From CAINVV01 sp037129695 (GTDB lineage: Bacteria > Bacteroidota > Bacteroidia > Bacteroidales > Prolixibacteraceae): a stretch of DNA of 64,000 nucleotides. Below, in pieces: positions 52,883 through 60,416 of the stretch. The notes below the pieces were generated by a model. The model had not been told where the DNA came from. It did no database searches and saw nothing but the letters and a program-made list of their open reading frames with translations. Made by a program: the position numbers and the translations under genes. Numbering within the stretch: the stretch's first letter is position 1; each line of letters begins with the position of its first letter. The DNA lies in the NCBI GenBank assembly GCA_037129695.1, contig JBAXUL010000003.1, forward strand, positions 23,573 to 87,572, given 5' to 3'.

Positions 52883-54001
52883 ATGAACCTCTATTTTGAC
52901 AATTGTGCGACCAGTTTCCCCAAACCTTCAGCGGTAGCGGAGGCGATGAGCAGGCATTTGAATGAAACGGGTGGAACCTATGGCAGATCTGCTTATCCCC
53001 GTATTCTGCACTCAACAAGGCTCGTAGAGGAGTGTCGGGATCAGCTGGCAGCCATGATGGGAACGGCAGATGCAGGTAAAATCATTTTTACGGCCAATGC
53101 GACCACTGCTCTGAACCTGATGATCCAGGGAATCTGCAGAAAGGGAGGTCATGTGCTCACCTCGGCCATGGAACATAATGCCGTTGCCAGGCCCCTTGAG
53201 CATCTTCGCCAAATGGGACTGATTGAGTGGGAACTGTTGGAGAGTGCTCCTGACGGCAGAATTCTGACGGAGAAAATTGCGGAAAAAATCAGGCCAAACA
53301 CCATTCTTGTTGCAGTCTGTCACATGAGCAATGTGAACGGGATGGCGCAATCTCCCGGAGAAATCAAGAGATCGATCGGGGATATTCCCTTGTTGGTGGA
53401 TGCAAGCCAATCGCTGGGACAGCATCCCGTTGAGGTGGATAAATGGGGAATTGATTTCCTGGCATTCACAGGACACAAATCTTTGCTTGGACCTACCGGA
53501 ACCGGAGGGGCATTTATGCGGTACCCCGAATTGGTGGAGCCACTGCTTTATGGCGGAACAGGGAGCGGATCTGATTCGCTTTCGATGCCCTCCTTCACAC
53601 CTGACAGGTATGAAGCCGGAACGCCGAACATCACAGGTATTCATGGATTGAATGCAGCACTGAGGAACAGACCGGCACCCCTGCACACAAGGGACGATTT
53701 TGAAGCCCTGCTTGGAGAGGTTAAGCGAAACAATAATTACAAGGTGCGTTGTGCCGAAGATTTTTCCAACCAGGGCAAAGTGTTCTCTTTGGTGCATCCA
53801 TCCATCAGCGGTTCAGAACTTGCCCAACGGTTTTACGAAGCGTATGGGATCGAATGCAGGGCCGGCCTTCATTGCGCACCGCTGGCGCATCGTCACCTGG
53901 GTTCATTCCCTACCGGGGATTGCCGTTTTTCTCTTTCACCTTATCATACGCCTGAAGAGTTGAATTATCTTGCCAAAGCCATCCATGATGTCGGAAAATA
54001 G
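52883..54001 (+). CDS. Class V aminotransferase/cysteine desulfurase of the selenium-linked type
   Basis: A PLP enzyme of 372 residues related to SufS/NifS. It shows FDNCATSFPKP at the N-terminus, VDASQSLGQ with the pyridine-N Asp173, AFTGHKSLLGPTGTGG with Schiff-base Lys199, and GLHCAPLAH with candidate catalytic Cys331. This is the subfamily that co-occurs with SelD and YedF rather than the Fe-S cluster desulfurase. It would supply persulfide or selenide from cysteine or selenocysteine. The DUF3343 gene overlaps its 3' end, strengthening a shared selenium-transfer role. Confidence 0.92.
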   Translation: MNLYFDNCATSFPKPSAVAEAMSRHLNETGGTYGRSAYPRILHSTRLVEECRDQLAAMMGTADAGKIIFTANATTALNLMIQGICRKGGHVLTSAMEHNAVARPLEHLRQMGLIEWELLESAPDGRILTEKIAEKIRPNTILVAVCHMSNVNGMAQSPGEIKRSIGDIPLLVDASQSLGQHPVEVDKWGIDFLAFTGHKSLLGPTGTGGAFMRYPELVEPLLYGGTGSGSDSLSMPSFTPDRYEAGTPNITGIHGLNAALRNRPAPLHTRDDFEALLGEVKRNNNYKVRCAEDFSNQGKVFSLVHPSISGSELAQRFYEAYGIECRAGLHCAPLAHRHLGSFPTGDCRFSLSPYHTPEELNYLAKAIHDVGK

Positions 54002-54221
54002 GGAAATATTTCTTTTTCAGAATATTCGTCAGGTAATTCTGGCGGAACGCTGGTGTTTGGAAAACAGTCTGGAGGTGAAGGTAATTCCTGTGCCAAGGCC
54101 TTATTCAACTGAATGCGGGATGTGCCTGGAAACCACCATGACCGAAGGAGATCAATTGGCTATTTTTGTGCAGGAGCAAGGGTTGATTGTGAGAAGGATT
54201 TCAGGATTCAGTCATACCTGA
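53988..54221 (+). CDS. DUF3343 putative Se/S carrier protein
   Basis: A 77-residue protein of the DUF3343 family, now described as Se/S carrier-like. The pattern is FLFQNIRQVILAERWCLEN, then KVIPVPRPYSTECGMCLE, with a C-x2-C pair (Cys43, Cys46) that could carry persulfide or selenide. The ATG at 53988 lies inside the end of the aminotransferase gene (14-bp overlap), so translation is coupled. Another in-frame ATG sits three bases upstream. It is the last gene before a terminator. Confidence 0.88.
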   Translation: MSENREIFLFQNIRQVILAERWCLENSLEVKVIPVPRPYSTECGMCLETTMTEGDQLAIFVQEQGLIVRRISGFSHT

Positions 54222-54257
54222 TGAAGCAGAGGGCCGGGGCTTGCCGGTTGGGTGCAA

Positions 54258-54295
54258 AAAAGAAGCCACCCTTTCAGGCGGCTTCTTTTCTGGTC
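54258..54295 (+). terminator. Intrinsic terminator after the selenium cluster
   Basis: 10-bp stem AAAAGAAGCC (54258-54267) with GGCTTCTTTT (54280-54289), a 12-bp loop, T-rich 3' end and A-rich 5' flank. Confidence 0.75.
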
Positions 54296-54395
54296 AATTG
54301 GTGAACTCAGCGGATTAATCTTAAACTTATATGAGCTTCCAATAAATACTGTCTTTTCAAGACTCCGAAACCATTTCCGGTTGCTTCCTTGAGCT

Positions 54396-55118
54396 TCATT
54401 TATTGGACTGAACCATCCCGATCATTTCGGTGTACCCATTGTACTCACAAAAATTATTGAGGAAAGCATCTCCCTCCATGCCTCCTAAAGTCCGGATCCT
54501 GTTCCAGTCACTGCATGCCCCGGCCTTATCACCCATCTGATATTTGCAAATACCCCTGGTTGCCAGCAGATTTTTATTGTTGGGGACATAACGTAAAGCC
54601 TTGTTGTAAAAATACAATGCATTTTTGCTGTCCTTCTTGTAAAAAAACTGCTTGTTACCTAAGGCAAGATATTCTTTTGCCTCATGGATGAATCGTTTAT
54701 CCGGATTTAATTCCCCCAGGGCAAATCCGATGGAAACTTCTTTTACCCTGGACACAGGTTTCCCGTTCTCAAAGGCCGGCCTCCACATACCGCTGGTAGA
54801 CCTCAGTACCCTGATAACTTCGCTGTCGATTTCCGGAGATACACTGTTGATGATCGTCAGATCAGTCACTTCGCCTTCGGATGTTACAGTGAATTGCGCT
54901 ACTTCAGTACCTTCCTGAATCCACTGCAAAGAGTTTTCCGGATATTCAATGTGTTGCAAGAGATAATTTTTCAGGTAGCCATTCCCATTGTTCTGGAAAT
55001 TGACCTTGAATTCAGGTGCTGTGATCACTGATTCCGGAAGACTATTCTTCACATTTTGTCCGGTTGCAATGCTTGAACTGATCACTATGAACAGTACAAG
55101 AATGATTTTTCCTTTCAT
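54396..55118 (-). CDS. TonB C-terminal domain protein with TPR-like tail
   Basis: A 240-residue exported protein: signal peptide (1-20, ending TGQ), a TonB_C domain (about 35-135, with GTEVAQFTVTSEGEVTDLTIINSVSPEIDSEVIRVLRSTSGMWRPAFENGKPV), and a C-terminal helical repeat segment (about 150-225, ALYFYNKALRYVPNNKNLLATRGICKYQMGDKAGAC). It lacks the N-terminal membrane anchor and Pro-rich spacer of a true TonB, so it is a periplasmic TonB_C-type protein rather than an energy transducer. The start is set at 55118 (MKGKIILVLF). Confidence 0.85.
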   Translation of the reverse strand: MKGKIILVLFIVISSSIATGQNVKNSLPESVITAPEFKVNFQNNGNGYLKNYLLQHIEYPENSLQWIQEGTEVAQFTVTSEGEVTDLTIINSVSPEIDSEVIRVLRSTSGMWRPAFENGKPVSRVKEVSIGFALGELNPDKRFIHEAKEYLALGNKQFFYKKDSKNALYFYNKALRYVPNNKNLLATRGICKYQMGDKAGACSDWNRIRTLGGMEGDAFLNNFCEYNGYTEMIGMVQSNK

Positions 55119-55182
55119 GACGTGAATTATTAAATGTTTGTGCAACTGATAATCTGATCATCTGGATCAACTGCCAGGACAC

Positions 55183-55644
55183 TTATCCCTTCAGCAATTC
55201 AGGATAGTAACAGGCAATCAGTTCAAGGTGATCCACTGTAGCAGTTGTTTCGCTTGCAATCACCTTTTGGTGATAATACCCTAATCTGTTGAGGTTGTCA
55301 AGACAAGTGGCAAATCCACCGGCCATAAGGTCATTGTCAAGTTTCTTAATGCCAAAATAAACACCGTTGCATTCGTATTGAACAGGAGCCTGTTTTGTCA
55401 GCACATAGTATTTTTTGCATTTTTGTTGCTTGTCCAGCACAACCATAACCTTCAGGTCTGATTTTTCATAGGTGATCATAAACTGATCCAATTCTTTGCC
55501 TTTGATCATCATATGATCATCCAATTTTTCAATCGTATAATTTCCAAAAGCAGAATTTGATGATCCTTTTGCAACAATTTTGTTGGCCATGGTAAACATA
55601 GAAACCATCAGGATCAAAGCGGAGGTTAAAACAAACTTTTTCAT
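55183..55644 (-). CDS. Small exported protein of unknown function
   Basis: A 153-residue protein with a clear signal peptide (1-20, MKKFVLTSALILMVSMFTMA). The mature part has four cysteines and is rich in lysine and aromatic residues (CKKYYVLTKQAPVQYECNGVYFGIKKLDN, then CLDNLNRLGYYHQKV). I do not recognise a family. It is 64 bp upstream of the TonB_C gene in the same direction and has a good promoter match, so it may lead a two-gene unit. Confidence 0.75.
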   Translation of the reverse strand: MKKFVLTSALILMVSMFTMANKIVAKGSSNSAFGNYTIEKLDDHMMIKGKELDQFMITYEKSDLKVMVVLDKQQKCKKYYVLTKQAPVQYECNGVYFGIKKLDNDLMAGGFATCLDNLNRLGYYHQKVIASETTATVDHLELIACYYPELLKG

Positions 55645-55685
55645 GGTAATTAATTTTTATGCGTTGTTAATAATAATGTTCGGGT

Positions 55686-55717
55686 CAAAGATATATCACG
55701 GGGAAGGGGGGGGTAAA
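55686..55717 (-). promoter_or_regulatory. Predicted promoter for the small exported protein gene
   Basis: The - strand reads TTTA (55717-55714), 20 bp, then TATCTTTG (55693-55686), one mismatch from TTTG-N20-TAnnTTTG. The leader is about 35 nt to the ATG at 55644. Confidence 0.5.
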
Positions 55718-56156
55718 CATTATCAATGTAACAGGCGCAGCGAGGGGCAAATGAAATGCATTGTACGGAAAGCAGGGTTTTCACAGTTGTTTCTGTCGTT
55801 GGTACCCCGAAACAGACGGATCACAGGATGCAACACGACATAGACCCTTAGATTTGAGCAAAAATGAACTTATTCCCGGCAGGAAAAAGTGGGAAAGGCG
55901 GTACTCTTTGTCCTTTCAGAACCTGGTTTGACAGGATTTTCCCGCTCAATAATGCGGGAAATAACAACACAAAAAGAGATGGATTATTCCTGCAACTGTC
56001 GTATCGCCTGAAAGGTTCCTTGCTGGGAAAATCCCAATGGGGATTAATGCATTCCATCAATGAATCCGGTCTCCGGAGAGGAGACCTGTGCCAGATTTTC
56101 CAACAACATTCAAATGCGGTCAGCTGTCAGAAAGAATATTCAGCGGAGAAAAGGGA
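55718..56156. other. Intergenic region without a supported gene, with small hairpins
   Basis: No credible gene. Contents seen: a perfect 8-bp hairpin TTTCCCGC (55938-55945) / GCGGGAAA (55954-55961), and further on a GGTCTCC / GGAGACC inverted pair near 56068-56086. An open frame at 55864-56160 has no recognisable protein character. Neither hairpin has a T tract. Confidence 0.4.
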
Positions 56157-56891
56157 TTAAACGCCAGCCACCGTACCCGTAAAATTCAATGAGCTGAGTA
56201 CGGCATTCTTGAAATTTCTGCCAATGGGTAACTCTTTGCCTTGTATCTCAATGGTATTGGCAGTGAAAGCCTCAATTTTACTTACCTGCACGATGTAGGA
56301 CTTGTGTATGCGCAGAAAATTCGATGCAGGCAATTTCTCTTCCATCGAAGCCATACTGGTTTTGGTGATGATCTTTCGCTTGTCCGAATAAATCTGGACA
56401 TATTCGCTCAAACCCTCAATGTACCTGATTTCAGAGAGATATACCTTGATCACTTTCTTATTCTCCTTGACGTAAATAAAACTCTCCTCTTGCATTTTCT
56501 CGGCAGAAGACCCTGAAACTACCTGAACCTGATCTTGGTAAGTTTGGTAAAATTTGTTGATCGATTTCAGAAGTCGCTCAAAAGTGATCGGTTTGAGCAG
56601 ATAATCCACTACATCCAGCTCAAATCCTTCCAGTGCATATTCCCGGTAGGCAGTCGTAATAATGATTTTCGGTGGATTTTTCAGGGTTTTAAGGAATTCT
56701 ATTCCGGTGATCTGGGGCATCTGGATGTCCATAAATATCAAATCGACATGCTTTTCGCGTAATACTGCCAATGCTTTCATGGCATCGCCGCACTCAGCGA
56801 CGACTTCAAAATTCTCCAGTTTTTCAATATGTCCACGTATCAGGTCGCGAGCCAGTGGCTCATCGTCAACGATCATGCATTTTGTTTTCAT
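56157..56891 (-). CDS. LytTR-family response regulator
   Basis: A 244-residue response regulator: receiver domain (1-118) with Asp9/Asp10, phosphoacceptor Asp55 (LIFMDIQMPQITG), Thr and Lys of the active site (IITTAYREYALEG, YLLKPI), then a LytTR DNA-binding domain (about 140-240, KVYLSEIRYIEGLSEYVQIYSDKRKIITKTSMASMEEKL, FLRIHKSYIV). LytTR proteins bind paired direct repeats near promoters. The start is set at 56891 (MKTKCMIVDDEP). It is the third gene of a unit with the LytS-type kinase and the M2-like lipoprotein. Confidence 0.94.
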   Translation of the reverse strand: MKTKCMIVDDEPLARDLIRGHIEKLENFEVVAECGDAMKALAVLREKHVDLIFMDIQMPQITGIEFLKTLKNPPKIIITTAYREYALEGFELDVVDYLLKPITFERLLKSINKFYQTYQDQVQVVSGSSAEKMQEESFIYVKENKKVIKVYLSEIRYIEGLSEYVQIYSDKRKIITKTSMASMEEKLPASNFLRIHKSYIVQVSKIEAFTANTIEIQGKELPIGRNFKNAVLSSLNFTGTVAGV

Positions 56892-57062
56892 CTGCTGCTC
56901 ATTTTCTTTATTAGTATATGCTGATTTCTGCAAATTACAGACCAGCTATCCAATCAGGATAATATTTCCGGTTGTCATACTATGTTCCCTGTCAGGATCT
57001 TAGGGTTGAAGGAGTCTTTCGGGGTTGTATTTCATGGAAGGTGTCTGTTGGAATGAATGTTT

Positions 57063-58814
57063 TCAGTTGAGCTTTGTGCTGTCCTCATCAGATTCGCCAG
57101 ATAAATAATTGGCAAAATAGTTGGGATTTAACGGTTCACCTGTGGCCTTCTCTATGAGTTGTTCCCAGGGAAGAAGATCTCCATATTTGTAAATGCGGGC
57201 TACAAGGAAGAGTCCGATATCCTTGTTATTCCGGTAGGATGGGTTTTCGCCTGTCAGTATGTTTTTATCAATATAATGTTGCAACTGCCCTGCAAACAAA
57301 TCTGCAAGCACAAAGTTATGAACAGAGCACGAAAAACTTGTAAAATAACTTGTGGTTGCCCAGTCTGTCTCATTTTTTTCGTTGGGCGGACGTATTCCCA
57401 GATAATCCTCATTGAGCCGGTACCACAATGCCCCGAGATTTTGATCAGGATCACTGTAAATTTCACGCTCGAATGCCGACTTAACCAATAGTCTCCTGAA
57501 TCTGAACAGGCGGTCGACCTGCATCAAATGCATGCAAAGTAGTTTGTATTCACGGTTGCTGATCGAATCAAGCTGAAATTCACCCTTCAGCCAGCGGTCA
57601 TTGGATGCGAGATTTTCGAAGAAACCTGAAATTCCTTCCGCAACTACTGAATTCGGATCCTTGAGCAGATAGGGGATATCGTCAGAAATGTTGATAAAAT
57701 GGGAGGCATGACCGCAAAGATGCATCATCTTCCTCATTCCGTCCATGTCGTTGCGGATGGTGGAAAGCAAACGCAAATCATTTTTGAAATCAACGTTGAA
57801 TATATTCGTCCCATTCGATTTACCCGGCCTGTATTTCAGATCGCTTCTTTCAATGACATCCTGCACGGGCAGGCCGATCCCGTCAAAAAATTGTGAGGCA
57901 AGTTCTACCGGATCCGACTTCCGGTAAAGGGAATCCATTTTATCTGAAAACCTTCGGGGCAGATAGCTGGTCTGTTCATCGTTGTAGTGGTATGCCTTTA
58001 GTTCTGATACCTTGACGTGAAATTTTCTGGCCAGCACCTTGTCAACCATTAATTTTGCTTCAAAGAACTGTTTGTGGGTTTTCAGCTCAATGTCATCCGT
58101 CAGCTTTTTGATCTTCTCAGGAGTCTGATCCTTCGTCTCCAGCGCCAGCTGGTAATAGTTGGTATATCCAAAATCCCTGGCAAATTCATTTCTCATTTTT
58201 ACCATCTGGACGATATCTCCGGCAATTTGCCTGCCTTTATCACGGTAGGCATTGTGAACAGCCTGCAGAACAGCCGTATCGACAGAGCTTTTGCGAAGAG
58301 AATCCAACTGGGCACCGGCATATTTGTTTTTGTCAATTACCACAGATATGCCGGAAAAGGACTTCCACAAATTGCTTTCTGCGGATCTTAATTTCTTATA
58401 CCTTACGGCTTCCACCTGAGGTCCCATGAATGACTGATACAATACTGTGAGTTGCCGCTTCAGAACGGTATCGGTGATCAAACCGGAATTCTTCAACTTC
58501 TTCAAAAGGAGAAAATCCTTTTCATTCGAAAAGACATTTTGCGTGAAAGTTGTGAACTTATCCGGAGAAAAATGCCCGGTTGTGTTCCGGTTTGAATTGT
58601 TGAAATCCAGCTCCAGATTAATCAGTTTCCTGTAATCGCTTTCATTCCCGGATAATTTGACATTCCACAGAGCGGCGGTACTTTCCATCGTATAATTTCT
58701 GATCAAATCCACGTTCTTATCTATATAATGACGAAGGATCATTTCAGATTGTTGCTTTTCATTCAGACAACCCATGGAAAAGAGGAATACCAACAGGAAA
58801 AGGTGTTTCATCAA
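57063..58814 (-). CDS. M2-type metallopeptidase-like lipoprotein, predicted catalytically inactive
   Basis: A 583-residue lipoprotein (lipobox LFSMGC, Cys16) that follows the M2/ACE-like gluzincin layout. The zinc motif region reads HLCGH at 365-369 instead of HExxH, so the general-base Glu is replaced by Leu366. The ligand histidines and the downstream EGISGFFE (candidate ligand Glu400) remain, and a later YFTSFSCSVHNFVLAD segment resembles the substrate His region. It is probably a zinc-binding pseudoenzyme or ligand sensor. It lies 7 bp downstream of the LytS-type kinase and upstream of the LytTR regulator, so it may be part of that signalling system. Confidence 0.8.
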   Translation of the reverse strand: MMKHLFLLVFLFSMGCLNEKQQSEMILRHYIDKNVDLIRNYTMESTAALWNVKLSGNESDYRKLINLELDFNNSNRNTTGHFSPDKFTTFTQNVFSNEKDFLLLKKLKNSGLITDTVLKRQLTVLYQSFMGPQVEAVRYKKLRSAESNLWKSFSGISVVIDKNKYAGAQLDSLRKSSVDTAVLQAVHNAYRDKGRQIAGDIVQMVKMRNEFARDFGYTNYYQLALETKDQTPEKIKKLTDDIELKTHKQFFEAKLMVDKVLARKFHVKVSELKAYHYNDEQTSYLPRRFSDKMDSLYRKSDPVELASQFFDGIGLPVQDVIERSDLKYRPGKSNGTNIFNVDFKNDLRLLSTIRNDMDGMRKMMHLCGHASHFINISDDIPYLLKDPNSVVAEGISGFFENLASNDRWLKGEFQLDSISNREYKLLCMHLMQVDRLFRFRRLLVKSAFEREIYSDPDQNLGALWYRLNEDYLGIRPPNEKNETDWATTSYFTSFSCSVHNFVLADLFAGQLQHYIDKNILTGENPSYRNNKDIGLFLVARIYKYGDLLPWEQLIEKATGEPLNPNYFANYLSGESDEDSTKLN

Positions 58815-58821
58815 TGGTTTT

Positions 58822-59913
58822 TTAATGTTTCAGGTCGATTCTTACATAGAATTTATTGTTCTCCTCGCGAATAACCATGTTGTGGTTTTGCGGATAAATC
58901 AGTTCGAGTCGTCTTTTGCTGTTTCGTACTCCGAAACCTTCGGCATTTCTACCTTTGTAAAAAGCCGGGATACTGTTTTTTGCTTCAAAAGTCAGGTTGT
59001 TGTTACTGATTCGAAGAGATAGTCTGATCCAGGGGCAATTCGGATCAGGACTACTTCCATGTTTGAAACAATTCTCGACGAAAGAGTACAGCAACATCGG
59101 AGGGATCAGGAAATTCATGTTGTCAATTTCTTTTTCGAATTTGATGGATAACCTGTCAGAATATCTGATTTGTTCCAGTTCAATGTAATCTTCGATGAGT
59201 TTCACCTCTTTCGAAACAGGCACTTCTTTTTCGCTGCACTCATTCAGGATGTAGTGAAACATTTCAGACATTTTCGCAATGACGACAGCCGTCTTGTCGC
59301 TTTTGCTCAATGCAAGTGAATAGAGGTTGTTTAATGTGTTGAAAAGGAAATGAGGATTCAGCTGCCCTTTCAGTACCTGCAATTCAGTTTCCAGCCGTTT
59401 GCGTTCAGTCTCCCTTGCAATATCCTGGCTCTTTATCCAGTTTTTGTAATATTTAAACATGGCAAAGAGAACGGTAGGGCCCACAATCCAAAGAAGATTC
59501 ATTAAAAATAAATCCGGTGAATACCATTCATCCGGATGCAATGCCTTCGGGATAAAAAGGGCGTAATAGATATTTTTGCTGACATATAATTTCAGCAGTG
59601 AAGCAGTTGCAGAGGATACGGCAAGAAATAAAAAAAAGAGAAAATACCGCTTCCTGAGCAGATAAATGGGAACCATCCTGTAAATGACAAAATAGGTATA
59701 CAGCATTAATACAGGTAGGTGAACCAAAAGGTTGAGCAGGTAGAACAGATAGGGAAAATTTTGCTGGTAACTGAAGACATAAGATCCTATGAGCACAAAC
59801 AGGACCCAATAAATCAAATGATTGATCAGACGAATCTGCAACAGTCGGTTGAGTGCATTATAAGTCATTCCAGAGGTTTTTTTATTTGAATCCGGACTGC
59901 TTCGGTTTTTCAT
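58822..59913 (-). CDS. LytS/YehU-type sensor histidine kinase
   Basis: A 363-residue membrane kinase: several hydrophobic helices (about 29-50, 56-78, 90-112, 133-153), a short coiled coil, then a His_kinase domain (QLNPHFLFNTLNNLYSLAL, phospho-acceptor His188) and a HATPase region (PPMLLYSFVENCFKHG, GFGVRNSKRRLELIYP). It is the kinase type that pairs with LytTR regulators, and one is encoded at 56157. There is no extracytoplasmic sensor domain, which leaves room for the adjacent lipoprotein to act as the sensor. It starts the operon and is divergent from the propeller-type kinase gene across a 500-bp gap. Confidence 0.94.
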   Translation of the reverse strand: MKNRSSPDSNKKTSGMTYNALNRLLQIRLINHLIYWVLFVLIGSYVFSYQQNFPYLFYLLNLLVHLPVLMLYTYFVIYRMVPIYLLRKRYFLFFLFLAVSSATASLLKLYVSKNIYYALFIPKALHPDEWYSPDLFLMNLLWIVGPTVLFAMFKYYKNWIKSQDIARETERKRLETELQVLKGQLNPHFLFNTLNNLYSLALSKSDKTAVVIAKMSEMFHYILNECSEKEVPVSKEVKLIEDYIELEQIRYSDRLSIKFEKEIDNMNFLIPPMLLYSFVENCFKHGSSPDPNCPWIRLSLRISNNNLTFEAKNSIPAFYKGRNAEGFGVRNSKRRLELIYPQNHNMVIREENNKFYVRIDLKH

Positions 59914-60416
59914 AAGAATCTGTCCGTTGCTGAAATCTCCGTAAAATTAAATATTACCACAATCAGATCATCCCGAAACTTGCCTTCGACGTGCAACGGG
60001 GAGTCAACATACTAATTACCACAACAAAAACCGTTTACCCGTCGTGGCTGGTTGTTTGGCCGGAGATTCATGCATTTGGACGGAATTGTCAAAAATGAAG
60101 TTCTCATCGTTTAGGATTGCATTAAATTCACGGCAAAAGGAGAGAAGGTTATTTGGGAGATCTCCCTCACATCATGGCCAATCAGGATGATGTTGAGAAT
60201 TTCCGGGTACGGTGTGATAGTACCCATCTTGCATCCGGGCGGTGGTCATGCTACAAAATTGTCTGCCAAATAATTGGGATTTAACCCTATTGTTGTTTAA
60301 CTTTACGGATAACCATCAACCTTACCTGATTCATGAAACGGTTTGCCGGTCTTCATGACAACGAGAGCGTAATTTAAATACTGATTCAATCGGCCATTCC
60401 AACAAATTGCCTTCGG
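59914..60416. other. Divergent intergenic region between two sensor kinase genes
   Basis: A 503-bp gap with no supported complete gene. It must hold both promoters, although no exact TAnnTTTG was found. Near 60252-60290 the - strand encodes a short peptide ending LNPNYLADNFVA and a stop, which resembles the LNPNYFANYLSG segment close to the C-terminus of the M2-like protein (57063-58814) and may be a gene remnant. A GGGAGATCTCCC palindrome occurs near 60157. Confidence 0.4.

Noticed and set aside
55864..56160. 98-codon open frame in the gap upstream of the LytTR regulator
   Set aside because: No export signal, domain or family character, composition is not protein-like, and small hairpins cut through it. 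It looks like chance.
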